Positions 27,604 through 39,720 of a stretch of 64,000 bases of DNA are shown in pieces. Source of the DNA: an uncultured Candidatus Poseidoniales archaeon. Its GTDB lineage: Archaea > Thermoplasmatota > Poseidoniia > Poseidoniales > Thalassarchaeaceae. The position numbers and the translations under genes were made by a program. A model generated the notes under the pieces. That model made no database searches and was not told the origin of the DNA. It saw nothing but the letters and a program-made list of their open reading frames with translations. The stretch spans positions 1 through 64,000 of the forward strand of contig CACJKA010000006.1 of NCBI GenBank assembly GCA_902593945.1, in the 5' to 3' direction. The number at the start of each line of letters is the position of its first letter. The stretch's first letter is position 1.

Positions 27604-29198
27604 ACGATCCTTTGACAATTCTAACATTGACTCCAATTGGGGTAGGTCTGTTATTGCTGATTCTACCTCAGTTATTACCTGAAAACTTAGCCTCGTCAAT
27701 GCGCAGATTTTCTCGTAATGTTAGTTTTGGAGTTTCAATGGCCCTATTTGCATTCGCAACATACCTTTCATTTACTACTTTTGGCGGTATTGACTGGCTT
27801 GATATTAATATGGGCGAATATGAATTAATGAATGATAAACCGGTCACTCTTATCTCATCAATAGGTGTATCTTGGATTGTCGGTGTTGATGCACTTTCAC
27901 TACCAATGGTTTGGCTAACAGCTCTATTGATCCCCCTATCGATGTTAGTAGAATGGGATGCTAAAGAGGGGCATATCTTCCATCCATTGATCCTTGTTAT
28001 GGAAGGCGCTTTACTTGGTGTATTCGTCGTGCTAGACTTGTTTGTATTCTATGTCTTCTGGGAAATGACATTGATACCGATGTTCTTTTTGATATTAGTT
28101 TGGGGTGGTGAAGATAGAAAATATGCTTCTATGAAGTTCTTCATTTACACGTTCACTGCTAGTGTAATTATGCTAGTCGGAATTTTAGTCATGTATTTCC
28201 ACACAGGAGATATATCTGGAGTATCAGGAACATTAACAGGGCATCACTTTAGTCTTATTGAGATGAATAGTGAGATGATTCAATCCGAAGGTCTCAGACA
28301 TTTAGTTTGGATTTTATTATTAATTGGATTTGCAACAAAGATGCCTAGCGTACCTGTGCATACTTGGCTCCCCGACGCTCACGTTCAGGCGCCAACTGCG
28401 GGTTCAATGTTATTGGCAGGTGTAATGCTGAAAATGGGAGCATATGGTTTCCTCAGAGTTGCAGTATCATTATTCCCAGAGTCTACAGTTGTTTTCACAC
28501 CTATTCTAATTATTCTTGGTATGGCAAGTCTAGTTTATGGGGCATTGGTATGTATGGGTCAAACAAATCTGAAAAGGATGGTTGCCTATTCATCAGTTTC
28601 ACACATGGGATTAATATTCTTAGGAATTGCAACAATGCAACCATTAGGTATAGCTGGAGCTTTATTCATGATGTTTGCTCATGGAATAATTAGTCCTCTG
28701 TTGTTCGCAGTTGCAGGTGCTTTCAAACATCATTATCATACTCTAGAAATAGGATCTATGAGAGGAATTGCACACCATTCTCCATATTTAGCCGCTCATA
28801 TGATGCTAGGTTGGATGGGCAGTTTAGGGCTTCCATTACTAGCCGGTTTCGTTGCTGAGGTAGCAATTATGATTGCTTTCTGGATGAGTTTTGGATGGCT
28901 AGTTATTTTACCTGCATTGACATTAATTATTACAGCAGTCTACTATTTGACATCCATGCAGAAGACTATATTTGAATCAAACGATAGACATCATGGTATA
29001 CTTCCAGATTCATTACATGGTGAAGAACCTAGAGACATTACTTGGAATGAAAATACTAGTATGTTCATTTTAGGAATCCTCACAATTGCTTTTGGTATCT
29101 TCCCATTCATATTCTTTGATATGATGTCAGAATGGTCTTCTGAGTTTGTTCGTGAAGTATTACTTAATCATTTAATTGAGCAGGGGGTAAAACCATGA
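27600..29198 (+). CDS. nuoM: Complex I subunit M; start probably CTG 27600 or TTG 27612
   Basis: FWEMTLIPMFFLILVWGGEDRKYASMKFFIYTFTASVIMLVG...LPDAHVQAPTAGSMLLAGVMLKMGAYG. Confidence 0.92.
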   Translation: MNDPLTILTLTPIGVGLLLLILPQLLPENLASSMRRFSRNVSFGVSMALFAFATYLSFTTFGGIDWLDINMGEYELMNDKPVTLISSIGVSWIVGVDALSLPMVWLTALLIPLSMLVEWDAKEGHIFHPLILVMEGALLGVFVVLDLFVFYVFWEMTLIPMFFLILVWGGEDRKYASMKFFIYTFTASVIMLVGILVMYFHTGDISGVSGTLTGHHFSLIEMNSEMIQSEGLRHLVWILLLIGFATKMPSVPVHTWLPDAHVQAPTAGSMLLAGVMLKMGAYGFLRVAVSLFPESTVVFTPILIILGMASLVYGALVCMGQTNLKRMVAYSSVSHMGLIFLGIATMQPLGIAGALFMMFAHGIISPLLFAVAGAFKHHYHTLEIGSMRGIAHHSPYLAAHMMLGWMGSLGLPLLAGFVAEVAIMIAFWMSFGWLVILPALTLIITAVYYLTSMQKTIFESNDRHHGILPDSLHGEEPRDITWNENTSMFILGILTIAFGIFPFIFFDMMSEWSSEFVREVLLNHLIEQGVKP

Positions 29199-30880
29199 AT
29201 CTTCCAATTAATACTTCGGAAGCCGAATTAGTTATTCCTGAATTAATCATGCTATTTGGGCTAATAGCAATAATTTTAATTCCTAATCTAGGGAATGCAA
29301 GTTTCCGTATCCCTCTAACAAGAATTCATGTTCCTGTATTTATCGGAGGCAGTCGTTTCAAGAGTACGAGTAATCCTAAATTGCCAAATCAAGTTTCATT
29401 AATTATTTTTATCTCAGCTTTATTTTTTGGCCTTATGCAGAATTCTTATGGTCCAATAGGAAATACATTAGAGGTTACTGAATTCAGTCGTTTATTTTCT
29501 CTAATATTCATTGCGGCTTTACTTCTTGCTACTATTGCAACTACACACAGGCTTCCTGCTAGACCCAATGTAAAGCCGCCAAATGATGGAGATAGCGAGA
29601 ATATTTCTACTAAGAAAATTAATGCTTTAATCGATAATCGTCGCCAAGTTGATTTCCATATTATTCTGATTATGGTCGGGCTTGGGATGAGTCTTATGTC
29701 AATGGCAACTCATCTTTTCATGCTATTCGTTTGTATTGAATTGGCATCATTATCATCCTACATACTTGTAGCCTTCCACAAAGAAAGTAAGGTTGGTGGC
29801 GAAGCAGGAATGAAGTACTTCATTGTAGGTTCCGTCGCTTCAGCAGTCGGAATTTATGGTATGTCGCTTCTATATCTATGGAGTGGTGACCTTTCATTAG
29901 ATGCTCTAGCAATAAAGTGGGCAGAATCATCCTCGATTGATCCTTTAGCAGGAATAGCCGTTGGTTTGATGTTGGTAGCATTCGGATTCAAGGTAGGTGC
30001 CGCACCTTTCCATCTTGCAGCGCCTGATGCCTATTCTGGGGCATCATCACCCATTGCTGGTTTACTGGCCACAGCTTCGAAAGCCATGGGATTTGTTGCT
30101 TTAATGAGAATCTTAGTATCAGTTACAATGCCTATTGAAGGTGAAGCTTTCTGGTATACTGCGATTGCTATAATTGCAGTTGTTACTATGACATGGGGTA
30201 ATCTGGCGGCTCTAACTAGTAGTAATCCAAAGAGGATGCTGGCTTACTCTAGTGTATCCCATGCAGGATACATGTTAGCAGGTCTAGCAGCTATTGGAAG
30301 TGGTCTAGGTTCAGAAGAAGCAATTCAGCTTGTATTAACTGCTATAGTATTCCATCTCGCAGTCCTAGTTATTTTCAAGTTTGGAGCGTTCTTGGTTCTC
30401 TCTCTTTTAGAAACAGAGGAAAGAGGCCATAGGTTGGAAGATCTACATGGACTTGCCCGTAGAGAGCCATTAGTTGCTGGTTCCATGTTCTTGTTCATGC
30501 TGTCACTAGCAGGGGTCCCGCCATTGTCTGGTTTCCTGTCAAAGTTCTTGATGATTAATGGAATAGTGAATATTTCTGCTGGCACTGGCGCCTCAGATGC
30601 AACTTCAATTTTGGACTGGTTAATCAGTGTTGAACCAGTATTTTGGTTGGCTTTTGCAATTGTAATAAATTCTGCGCTATCAATGTTTTATTATCTAAGA
30701 ATTGGATTAGTAATGTTCTTTGAGGAACCAGAAGATAGTAGGGCCATGAAGGATGCCTTCAGTCTAAGATTAGCGATTGTCGCTTGTGCAATACTAACAG
30801 TAATTCTAGGAATTGGGCCATTAAGTGATTCATTATTAGAAATGGTTGCAGATGCTATAAATTCCTTTGTTTCTAACTGA
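29195..30880 (+). CDS. nuoN: Complex I subunit N
   Basis: ELASLSSYILVAFHKESKVGGEAGMKYFIVGSVASAVGIYGMSLLY...KVGAAPFHLAAPDAYSGASSPIAGLLATASKAMGF; ATGA overlap with nuoM. Confidence 0.95.
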   Translation: MNLPINTSEAELVIPELIMLFGLIAIILIPNLGNASFRIPLTRIHVPVFIGGSRFKSTSNPKLPNQVSLIIFISALFFGLMQNSYGPIGNTLEVTEFSRLFSLIFIAALLLATIATTHRLPARPNVKPPNDGDSENISTKKINALIDNRRQVDFHIILIMVGLGMSLMSMATHLFMLFVCIELASLSSYILVAFHKESKVGGEAGMKYFIVGSVASAVGIYGMSLLYLWSGDLSLDALAIKWAESSSIDPLAGIAVGLMLVAFGFKVGAAPFHLAAPDAYSGASSPIAGLLATASKAMGFVALMRILVSVTMPIEGEAFWYTAIAIIAVVTMTWGNLAALTSSNPKRMLAYSSVSHAGYMLAGLAAIGSGLGSEEAIQLVLTAIVFHLAVLVIFKFGAFLVLSLLETEERGHRLEDLHGLARREPLVAGSMFLFMLSLAGVPPLSGFLSKFLMINGIVNISAGTGASDATSILDWLISVEPVFWLAFAIVINSALSMFYYLRIGLVMFFEEPEDSRAMKDAFSLRLAIVACAILTVILGIGPLSDSLLEMVADAINSFVSN

Positions 30881-30924
30881 GCGTCAAGGCTCAACTTCAC
30901 ATAGGTGACTCTAGACGGGTAGTC

Positions 30925-31440
30925 ATGGCTCGTAGAGAGGAGAAGGTTGACGCTGAGCTTTTAGCAAGGTTAGAATCAGGTAGTGGTGACAAAATAAGGG
31001 TGCCTTTACCGAATCGTAAAGTCAACGAAATGTTTGCTATCGCAGATCAGATTTTAGGTGGCAGAAGGGTAAGAGCAGTCTGTGAAGATGGAGATAGTCG
31101 TCTAGCGCGAATCCCTGGGAAAATGCGCCGTAGACAATGGGTTAGAGAAGGAGACTTAATTGTTGTACAACCATGGGATTTTCAAGATGAGAAAGCAAAT
31201 GTAGTAATGAGATATACAAAAACCCAGTCATTATATTTATCAAGAAAAGGAGTCTTGCCTGACATAGTAGATTTATTTGGAATGTCCGAGGATATCTCAG
31301 AAGTAACTGAAACTAATGATGAGTCGGAATCTATAGAAAATGAAGATTTAGTTGAAGAAGAACAGGAATCAGAAATTGAGGAACCATCTGTAAGAGACAC
31401 ATCTTCGTTTGACGATGATATTGATTCTTTCTTTGGGTGA
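30925..31440 (+). CDS. eif1A: Translation initiation factor aIF1A with a long acidic C-terminal tail
   Basis: IRVPLPNRKVNEMFAIADQILGGRRVRAVCEDGDSRLARIPGKMRRRQWVREGDLIVVQPWDF OB-fold; tail ends DTSSFDDDIDSFFG. Confidence 0.93.
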   Translation: MARREEKVDAELLARLESGSGDKIRVPLPNRKVNEMFAIADQILGGRRVRAVCEDGDSRLARIPGKMRRRQWVREGDLIVVQPWDFQDEKANVVMRYTKTQSLYLSRKGVLPDIVDLFGMSEDISEVTETNDESESIENEDLVEEEQESEIEEPSVRDTSSFDDDIDSFFG

Positions 31441-31444
31441 AATT

Positions 31445-32329
31445 ATGTCGGAATCAGAGGATTGGGATTTACCCGACCTCGACGCTTTAATGCGAGGCGA
31501 GAAAAAACACGAATGGTTATCTGAACCTCGATTCGAGAAAATGTTCTCCGAAATTGAAGATGGACTTCAAGGAGTTCTAGGTAAGGGAACTTATGATTGG
31601 GTTGATCGAAGAGTATTCGATGCTGTTTTTGATAAATCTACATTAATGTCATTACATAAGTTAATGCAAAAAGGTGAGATTGAGACACTTGATTATCCAA
31701 TTGCAAGAGGTAAGGAGGCCCATGTTTTTCATGCAACATCTAATCATGGACCTGTAGCGGTTAAAATATTTCATACAACAAATGCGGTTTTCAAAGGACT
31801 AGCGAAATATATTGATGGAGATCCAAGATTTGGAGGTTTATCGCGTAGGCATAGAGAGTTAGTGAATATCTGGGTACGTAAAGAATTTAGAAATCTAAAA
31901 AGAATGAGGAAATATGGATTAAGAGTCCCAAAACCTCTTTCTAATCTGAAAAATGTTCTTATTATGGAATATTTAGGTGAAGGTGAAGGCGTCAGTCCAA
32001 GATTAAAAGATGTAGTTATTGATGAGCCATATGAGGTATTCGAAGATTTACTAGATTTCCTTGCTATTAATTGGCAAACAGCGGATCTTGTTCATGCAGA
32101 CTTTTCAGAGTATAATATCCTATGGAAAGATGGAGAACCATGGGTAATTGATGTTGGACAAAGTGTAACAAAGCAACATCCTCACTCAGAAGAGTTTCTT
32201 GTTAGAGATGTAACGAGATTAGTTCAGTGGATAAATCGCCAAGGATATAATGTAGATATCGGTGAAAGTTTACTCCGAGTATTAGAAGATCCGGTACCCA
32301 CATTACCTCCTTTATCCGATGGAAACTGA
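31445..32329 (+). CDS. rio1: RIO1-family serine protein kinase
   Basis: IARGKEAHVFHATSNHGPVAVKIFHTT...RKEFRNLKRMRKYGLRVPKP...LVHADFSEYNILWKDGEPWVIDVGQSV. Confidence 0.95.
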   Translation: MSESEDWDLPDLDALMRGEKKHEWLSEPRFEKMFSEIEDGLQGVLGKGTYDWVDRRVFDAVFDKSTLMSLHKLMQKGEIETLDYPIARGKEAHVFHATSNHGPVAVKIFHTTNAVFKGLAKYIDGDPRFGGLSRRHRELVNIWVRKEFRNLKRMRKYGLRVPKPLSNLKNVLIMEYLGEGEGVSPRLKDVVIDEPYEVFEDLLDFLAINWQTADLVHADFSEYNILWKDGEPWVIDVGQSVTKQHPHSEEFLVRDVTRLVQWINRQGYNVDIGESLLRVLEDPVPTLPPLSDGN

Positions 32330-32368
32330 AACAGGAAGTTAAAACATAACAACCACTCCCCTAAACAT

Positions 32369-33100
32369 ATGGAGCATTTAGCACGGATTCCTAAAAATCG
32401 TATTGCAGTGCTTATTGGTAAAAGTGGTTCTACAAGGAAAATGATTGAGAAAGCATGTGGGGCATCATTGCATATTGAGTCAAAATCAGGTGATGTTAGC
32501 GTTAACTGGCCGGATGAAGGGTCTGATCCTGTAATAAAAATGAAACTCCCTGATGTAATATTTGCTATTGGAAGAGGGCTAGCACCCAAAAGAGCAATCC
32601 AACTTTTAGAAGATGATGTATTTTTGAGAATGTATGACATCAGAGAGTGGGTAGGTAAGCAACCAAATCAAACTAGAAGAATGAGAAGTAGATTAATTGG
32701 CACTAATGGTAGAATTAGAAGTTTAATTGAAGAATTAACTGGGACAGAGATGGCAATTTATGGCTCAACAGTGTTGGTAATTGGAAATCAAGAATCTTTA
32801 GCATTAGCAACTCCTGCTATCGAAGGGATTCTCCAAGGTTCTGAACACGGCACAGTTCTTTTCGGCTTAGAACAAGATAGGAAACGTCAACGGATTCGTT
32901 CCTACAGTCTTGAAACCTATGAAGAAAAGGTTGTTGAAGATAATTCGACGTTCGAAGCCTTAGTTCCTAGTTTGGCCGATGCACGTCGTCGAAGAGAAAG
33001 AAAGTTTACAAATTCACAAGTTGACCCTCTAGATGAAGACGCAATTTCAGAAATGATGGAGTTAGCTGACGATGAAAAGATAGTATTTGAAGAAGAATAA
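32369..33100 (+). CDS. KH-domain RNA-binding protein (Pno1/Dim2/Krr1-like)
   Basis: IPKNRIAVLIGKSGSTRKMIEKACGASLHIES...RLIGTNGRIRSLIEELTGTEMAIYGSTVLVIG; adjacent to rio1. Confidence 0.88.
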   Translation: MEHLARIPKNRIAVLIGKSGSTRKMIEKACGASLHIESKSGDVSVNWPDEGSDPVIKMKLPDVIFAIGRGLAPKRAIQLLEDDVFLRMYDIREWVGKQPNQTRRMRSRLIGTNGRIRSLIEELTGTEMAIYGSTVLVIGNQESLALATPAIEGILQGSEHGTVLFGLEQDRKRQRIRSYSLETYEEKVVEDNSTFEALVPSLADARRRRERKFTNSQVDPLDEDAISEMMELADDEKIVFEEE

Positions 33101-33129
33101 TTTCCTAATCTTAAATGCGTTATACCTAA

Positions 33130-36106
<2,977 letters not shown>

Positions 36107-36107
<1 letters not shown>

Positions 36108-36976
36108 TGGTGAGTAAAATGAAAATGAGTGATTCCCTTCCAAAAAATAATCTATGTGAACTTGTTATTAATGATGATATTGCCAGAATTAATCTAAACC
36201 GTAGTGATGTTTTTAATGCTCTTAATACTGAATTGATTAGTGAGTTAATATCTCTAATTAAATGGACATCCGATAGGAGCGTCTCGAGAAATTCATCCTT
36301 GAAAGATTCAGACGGTAATAAATTTCTCCGAGTAATAATTTTTACAGGTGAAGGTAAGCATTTCTGCGCCGGAGCCGATATCAATATGATGAGAGATGCT
36401 GGAGCGCGTTCTGTTGAAGAGAATCGTTTAGATTCTGAAAGATTGGATAGTTTATTTTACGGACTTTGGTCACACCCATGTTTCACTATAGGTTGTATAC
36501 AAGGTGTAGCTTTGGGCGGGGGTGCAGGATTAGTCTCTTGTTTCGATTATGCAATTGCAGAACCAAGAACAAGAATTGCCCTTTCAGAGGCTAAATTAGG
36601 CATATTACCTGCAGTTATTGGCCCCTATGTGTATCGTAAAATAGGCAGTTCTAACTTCCGCAGATTATCCATGATGGCTAGTAAAATAGATTCTGATGAA
36701 GCCATGAGAATAGGTTTAATTGATTATGTCACAGAATCTTCTGGAGATTTTGAGGACAAATCGAATATGATCGCTCAAGAAGTTCTAACAACCGGTCCTA
36801 TGGCAATTACAGAGGCTAAGAATTTGACACTGTTTTTCGATAGATGGAATGGTAATGATGAAGATCTTCGTGAATGGACCTTAGACAAAACCAGCCAAAT
36901 GAGAGGTTCAGAAGAAGGACAAGAAGGGCTTTCTTCTTTCTTAGAGCGTCGTAAACCAAACTGGTCCTCTGAATAA
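36107..36976 (+). CDS. Enoyl-CoA hydratase/isomerase family (methylglutaconyl-CoA hydratase-like)
   Basis: IIFTGEGKHFCAGADINMMRDAG...IGCIQGVALGGGAGLVSCFDYAIAEPRTRIALSEAKLGILPA; lies within the carboxylase operon. Confidence 0.85.
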
Positions 36977-36989
36977 TGTGGTGTGAGAA

Positions 36990-38543
36990 ATGTTGCCTGA
37001 TTGGATGATTAATGCTCCAACTCCATTCAATTCAGTCTTGGTAGCAAATCGTGGTGAAATTGCAGTTAGAATACTAAAAGCAGCAAAAGAATCGGGCCTT
37101 AAAGGAATTGCTATTTACTCCGATCCCGATAAAAATTCATTACATGTTGAAATAGCCGATGACTCTGTTCATTTACCTGGAAAAAGTCTCTCTGAAACTT
37201 ATCTAAATATGGAATTAATAATATCTGCAGCAAAAGAATCGGGGGCTCAAGCCATACATCCAGGATATGGTTTCTTATCTGAAAGGGCTAATTTTGCTAA
37301 ATTAGTGAAAGATTCTGGATTAATATGGATAGGGCCATCCTCAGAAGCAATAGAAACTATGGGAGATAAGATATCTGCTCGCAGGAGAATGATTGAGTCT
37401 AATGTCCCTATTATTCCCGGTGAAGAGTTAGCAATTGAATCAGGATCAAATCCTCTTGGTGTTTTAGCAACATCTGCAGCTAGAGTAGGCTATCCGTTAT
37501 TGGTTAAGGCTAGTGCAGGTGGTGGAGGAAAGGGAATGAGAGCGGTTCACGAACCTAAGATGCTTAGGACTGAATATGAAGCAGCAGCACGTGAAGCCTC
37601 AGCAGCCTTCGGAGATGGTACTGTTTACGTTGAGAGACTATTGACAGGTTCAAGGCATGTTGAAATTCAAGTACTTTGTGATCAATATGGTAATTCAATA
37701 CATTTGAATGAAAGAGATTGTTCATTACAACGAAGACATCAGAAAGTAATCGAAGAAGCACCTTCTCCAGCAGTCACACCTGAAATTCGTAATAATATGG
37801 GTCAAGCTGCGATAAGGGCTGCCAAGGCTGTAAATTATGAAGGAGCTGGAACGGTCGAATTTCTTCTAACTTCTAAAGGCGAGTTTTTCTTTCTTGAAAT
37901 GAACACTCGATTACAGGTTGAACATCCAGTTACTGAATTAATTACTGGAATTGATTTAGTTCAGAAACAATTTGAAGTTGCTGCGGGTATTCCATTGAAT
38001 ATATCTCAAGATGAAATAGGAATTACAGGGCATTCGATTGAAGCCAGAATCTATGCTGAAGATGTAAGTAAAGGGTTCCTTCCGGCTATTGGAAAGCTAT
38101 CAATGTGGAGGCCACCAACAACTCCTGGTGTTAGAATGGATTCGGGATTTAGAGAAGGAGACGAAGTAACTATTGATTTCGATCCAATGTTAGCCAAATT
38201 AATTGTCCACGCCCCAACAAGGGAGGCAGCATTGAGAAGACTGGATACTGCATTATCAGAGTTTGTTGTTTTAGGCGTCACTACTAATGTTGGATTTTTA
38301 CGCGAGGTATCGAAAAGTGAAGCATTTTCAAATGGTCTTGTAACAACTGATTATCTTGATAACATATCTTTAGAAGAATTTAAGGAACCAGAAATTAGTG
38401 ATTCAATCTTAATTTCGATTGCAGCAGGAGCAAGCCGTTTTGGATTAGATCGTAATTTATTGTCTGTCAACTCAGAAATAATAGATGAGTATAGTGGGCA
38501 TTCAGGTGATCCATTCAAAACATTGACGAGGTCTTACCCTTAG
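36990..38543 (+). CDS. Acyl-CoA carboxylase biotin carboxylase (alpha) subunit
   Basis: SVLVANRGEIAVRILKAAKE...AIHPGYGFLSERANFA...KASAGGGGKGMRAV...FLEMNTRLQVEHPVTE. Confidence 0.93.
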   Translation: MLPDWMINAPTPFNSVLVANRGEIAVRILKAAKESGLKGIAIYSDPDKNSLHVEIADDSVHLPGKSLSETYLNMELIISAAKESGAQAIHPGYGFLSERANFAKLVKDSGLIWIGPSSEAIETMGDKISARRRMIESNVPIIPGEELAIESGSNPLGVLATSAARVGYPLLVKASAGGGGKGMRAVHEPKMLRTEYEAAAREASAAFGDGTVYVERLLTGSRHVEIQVLCDQYGNSIHLNERDCSLQRRHQKVIEEAPSPAVTPEIRNNMGQAAIRAAKAVNYEGAGTVEFLLTSKGEFFFLEMNTRLQVEHPVTELITGIDLVQKQFEVAAGIPLNISQDEIGITGHSIEARIYAEDVSKGFLPAIGKLSMWRPPTTPGVRMDSGFREGDEVTIDFDPMLAKLIVHAPTREAALRRLDTALSEFVVLGVTTNVGFLREVSKSEAFSNGLVTTDYLDNISLEEFKEPEISDSILISIAAGASRFGLDRNLLSVNSEIIDEYSGHSGDPFKTLTRSYP

Positions 38544-38551
38544 GTGATTTT

Positions 38552-39052
38552 ATGGAATGGAGTATAGATAATTCTGGTCCTAGATACACAGTAAACTTCT
38601 CTGAAAAAGAGGGTTTACTTTCCCTTTCTAAATTGATTTCTAATGGTGACGAAATTAGTTTTCCTGAGATTTCATTGAGTAAAGATCAGCAATCGGGGAG
38701 AATTCTTGTAGAATTAGACGGAGTTAGAAGTTTCGCTCATGTTTCTCGCTGTGACGATGAATGGTGGATTCATTTCCAAGGAAGAATTTATGTTACTAAT
38801 ATGCACGAACCCGGAAGTAAAGACTCTACATTATCAGAAGGCAGTCTAAGTGCTCCGATGCCCGGTACAATTCTTGATGTAATGGTAAAGAAAGGCCAGA
38901 GAGTAAGAGAAGGCCAGACGTTATTGGTTATGGAAGCGATGAAGATGGAGCACCGTATTCAGGCACCAAGAGCCGGTGAAGTTACAGAAGTATACTTCCA
39001 GACAGGTGAAAGAGTAGATATGGGTGCAAATCTAGTTGAAATAAGCGATTAG
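38552..39052 (+). CDS. Biotin carboxyl carrier protein of the acyl-CoA carboxylase
   Basis: LSAPMPGTILDVMVKKGQRVREGQTLLVMEAMKMEHRIQAP. Confidence 0.92.
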   Translation: MEWSIDNSGPRYTVNFSEKEGLLSLSKLISNGDEISFPEISLSKDQQSGRILVELDGVRSFAHVSRCDDEWWIHFQGRIYVTNMHEPGSKDSTLSEGSLSAPMPGTILDVMVKKGQRVREGQTLLVMEAMKMEHRIQAPRAGEVTEVYFQTGERVDMGANLVEISD

Positions 39053-39126
39053 ACCAGTCTTATGCATTTATTCTACAATTATCACGCAGGGAGTGGGTTA
39101 ATTACATCCAAGGTCTTGGCATTATC

Positions 39127-39720
39127 ATGGGAGTAGAAACGACAATACTTGCTGCATTGATGGGTCTCAGCCTTGCATCTGCCTCAGGATTTAGAGTATT
39201 CTTGCCTCCATTTATCTTATCATTAGCAGTTAGGACAGATACTTTTGTTAATTTTGATTTATCAGGAACAGAGTTTGCTGCTTTTGATAGTAATGCAGCA
39301 GTTCTAATTCTTGGAATAGCATGCTTAGCAGAATTTGGAGCATATTATGTTCCTTGGTTAGACAATTTACTAGATACAATCGCTACTCCTGCAGCTGTAG
39401 TTTCAGGTGTTGGTATGACTTCCATGGCTTTAGTAGGGAGCGACCCAATAATTCAATGGTCTTTTGCAATAATTGCAGGAGGTGGCTCAGCAGGAATAAT
39501 TCAAGTAACTACAGTGGCAATTCGTGGTTTGTCATCCACCTTAACTCTAGGTTTTGGCAATTCATTTGTTGCATCTGGTGAGAATATAGCAAGTATTGTT
39601 CTTACTTTTGCAGCTTTAATCGCACCTCTAATTGCAGCAATCTTCGCAGTTCTATTAGTTGTTTTATTGATACGGCAATCAATTAAAGTTACAGCGGAGA
39701 AATCAACTCAAGGGGCTTAG
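39127..39720 (+). CDS. DUF4126-like membrane protein
   Basis: LMGLSLASASGFRVFLPPFILSLAVR...DNLLDTIATPAAVVSG; glycine/alanine-rich TM helices. Confidence 0.6.
   Translation: MGVETTILAALMGLSLASASGFRVFLPPFILSLAVRTDTFVNFDLSGTEFAAFDSNAAVLILGIACLAEFGAYYVPWLDNLLDTIATPAAVVSGVGMTSMALVGSDPIIQWSFAIIAGGGSAGIIQVTTVAIRGLSSTLTLGFGNSFVASGENIASIVLTFAALIAPLIAAIFAVLLVVLLIRQSIKVTAEKSTQGA

Noticed and set aside
28364-28693. 109-aa plus-strand ORF inside nuoM
   Set aside because: Alternate-frame ORF within a clearly conserved nuoM; no independent evidence.
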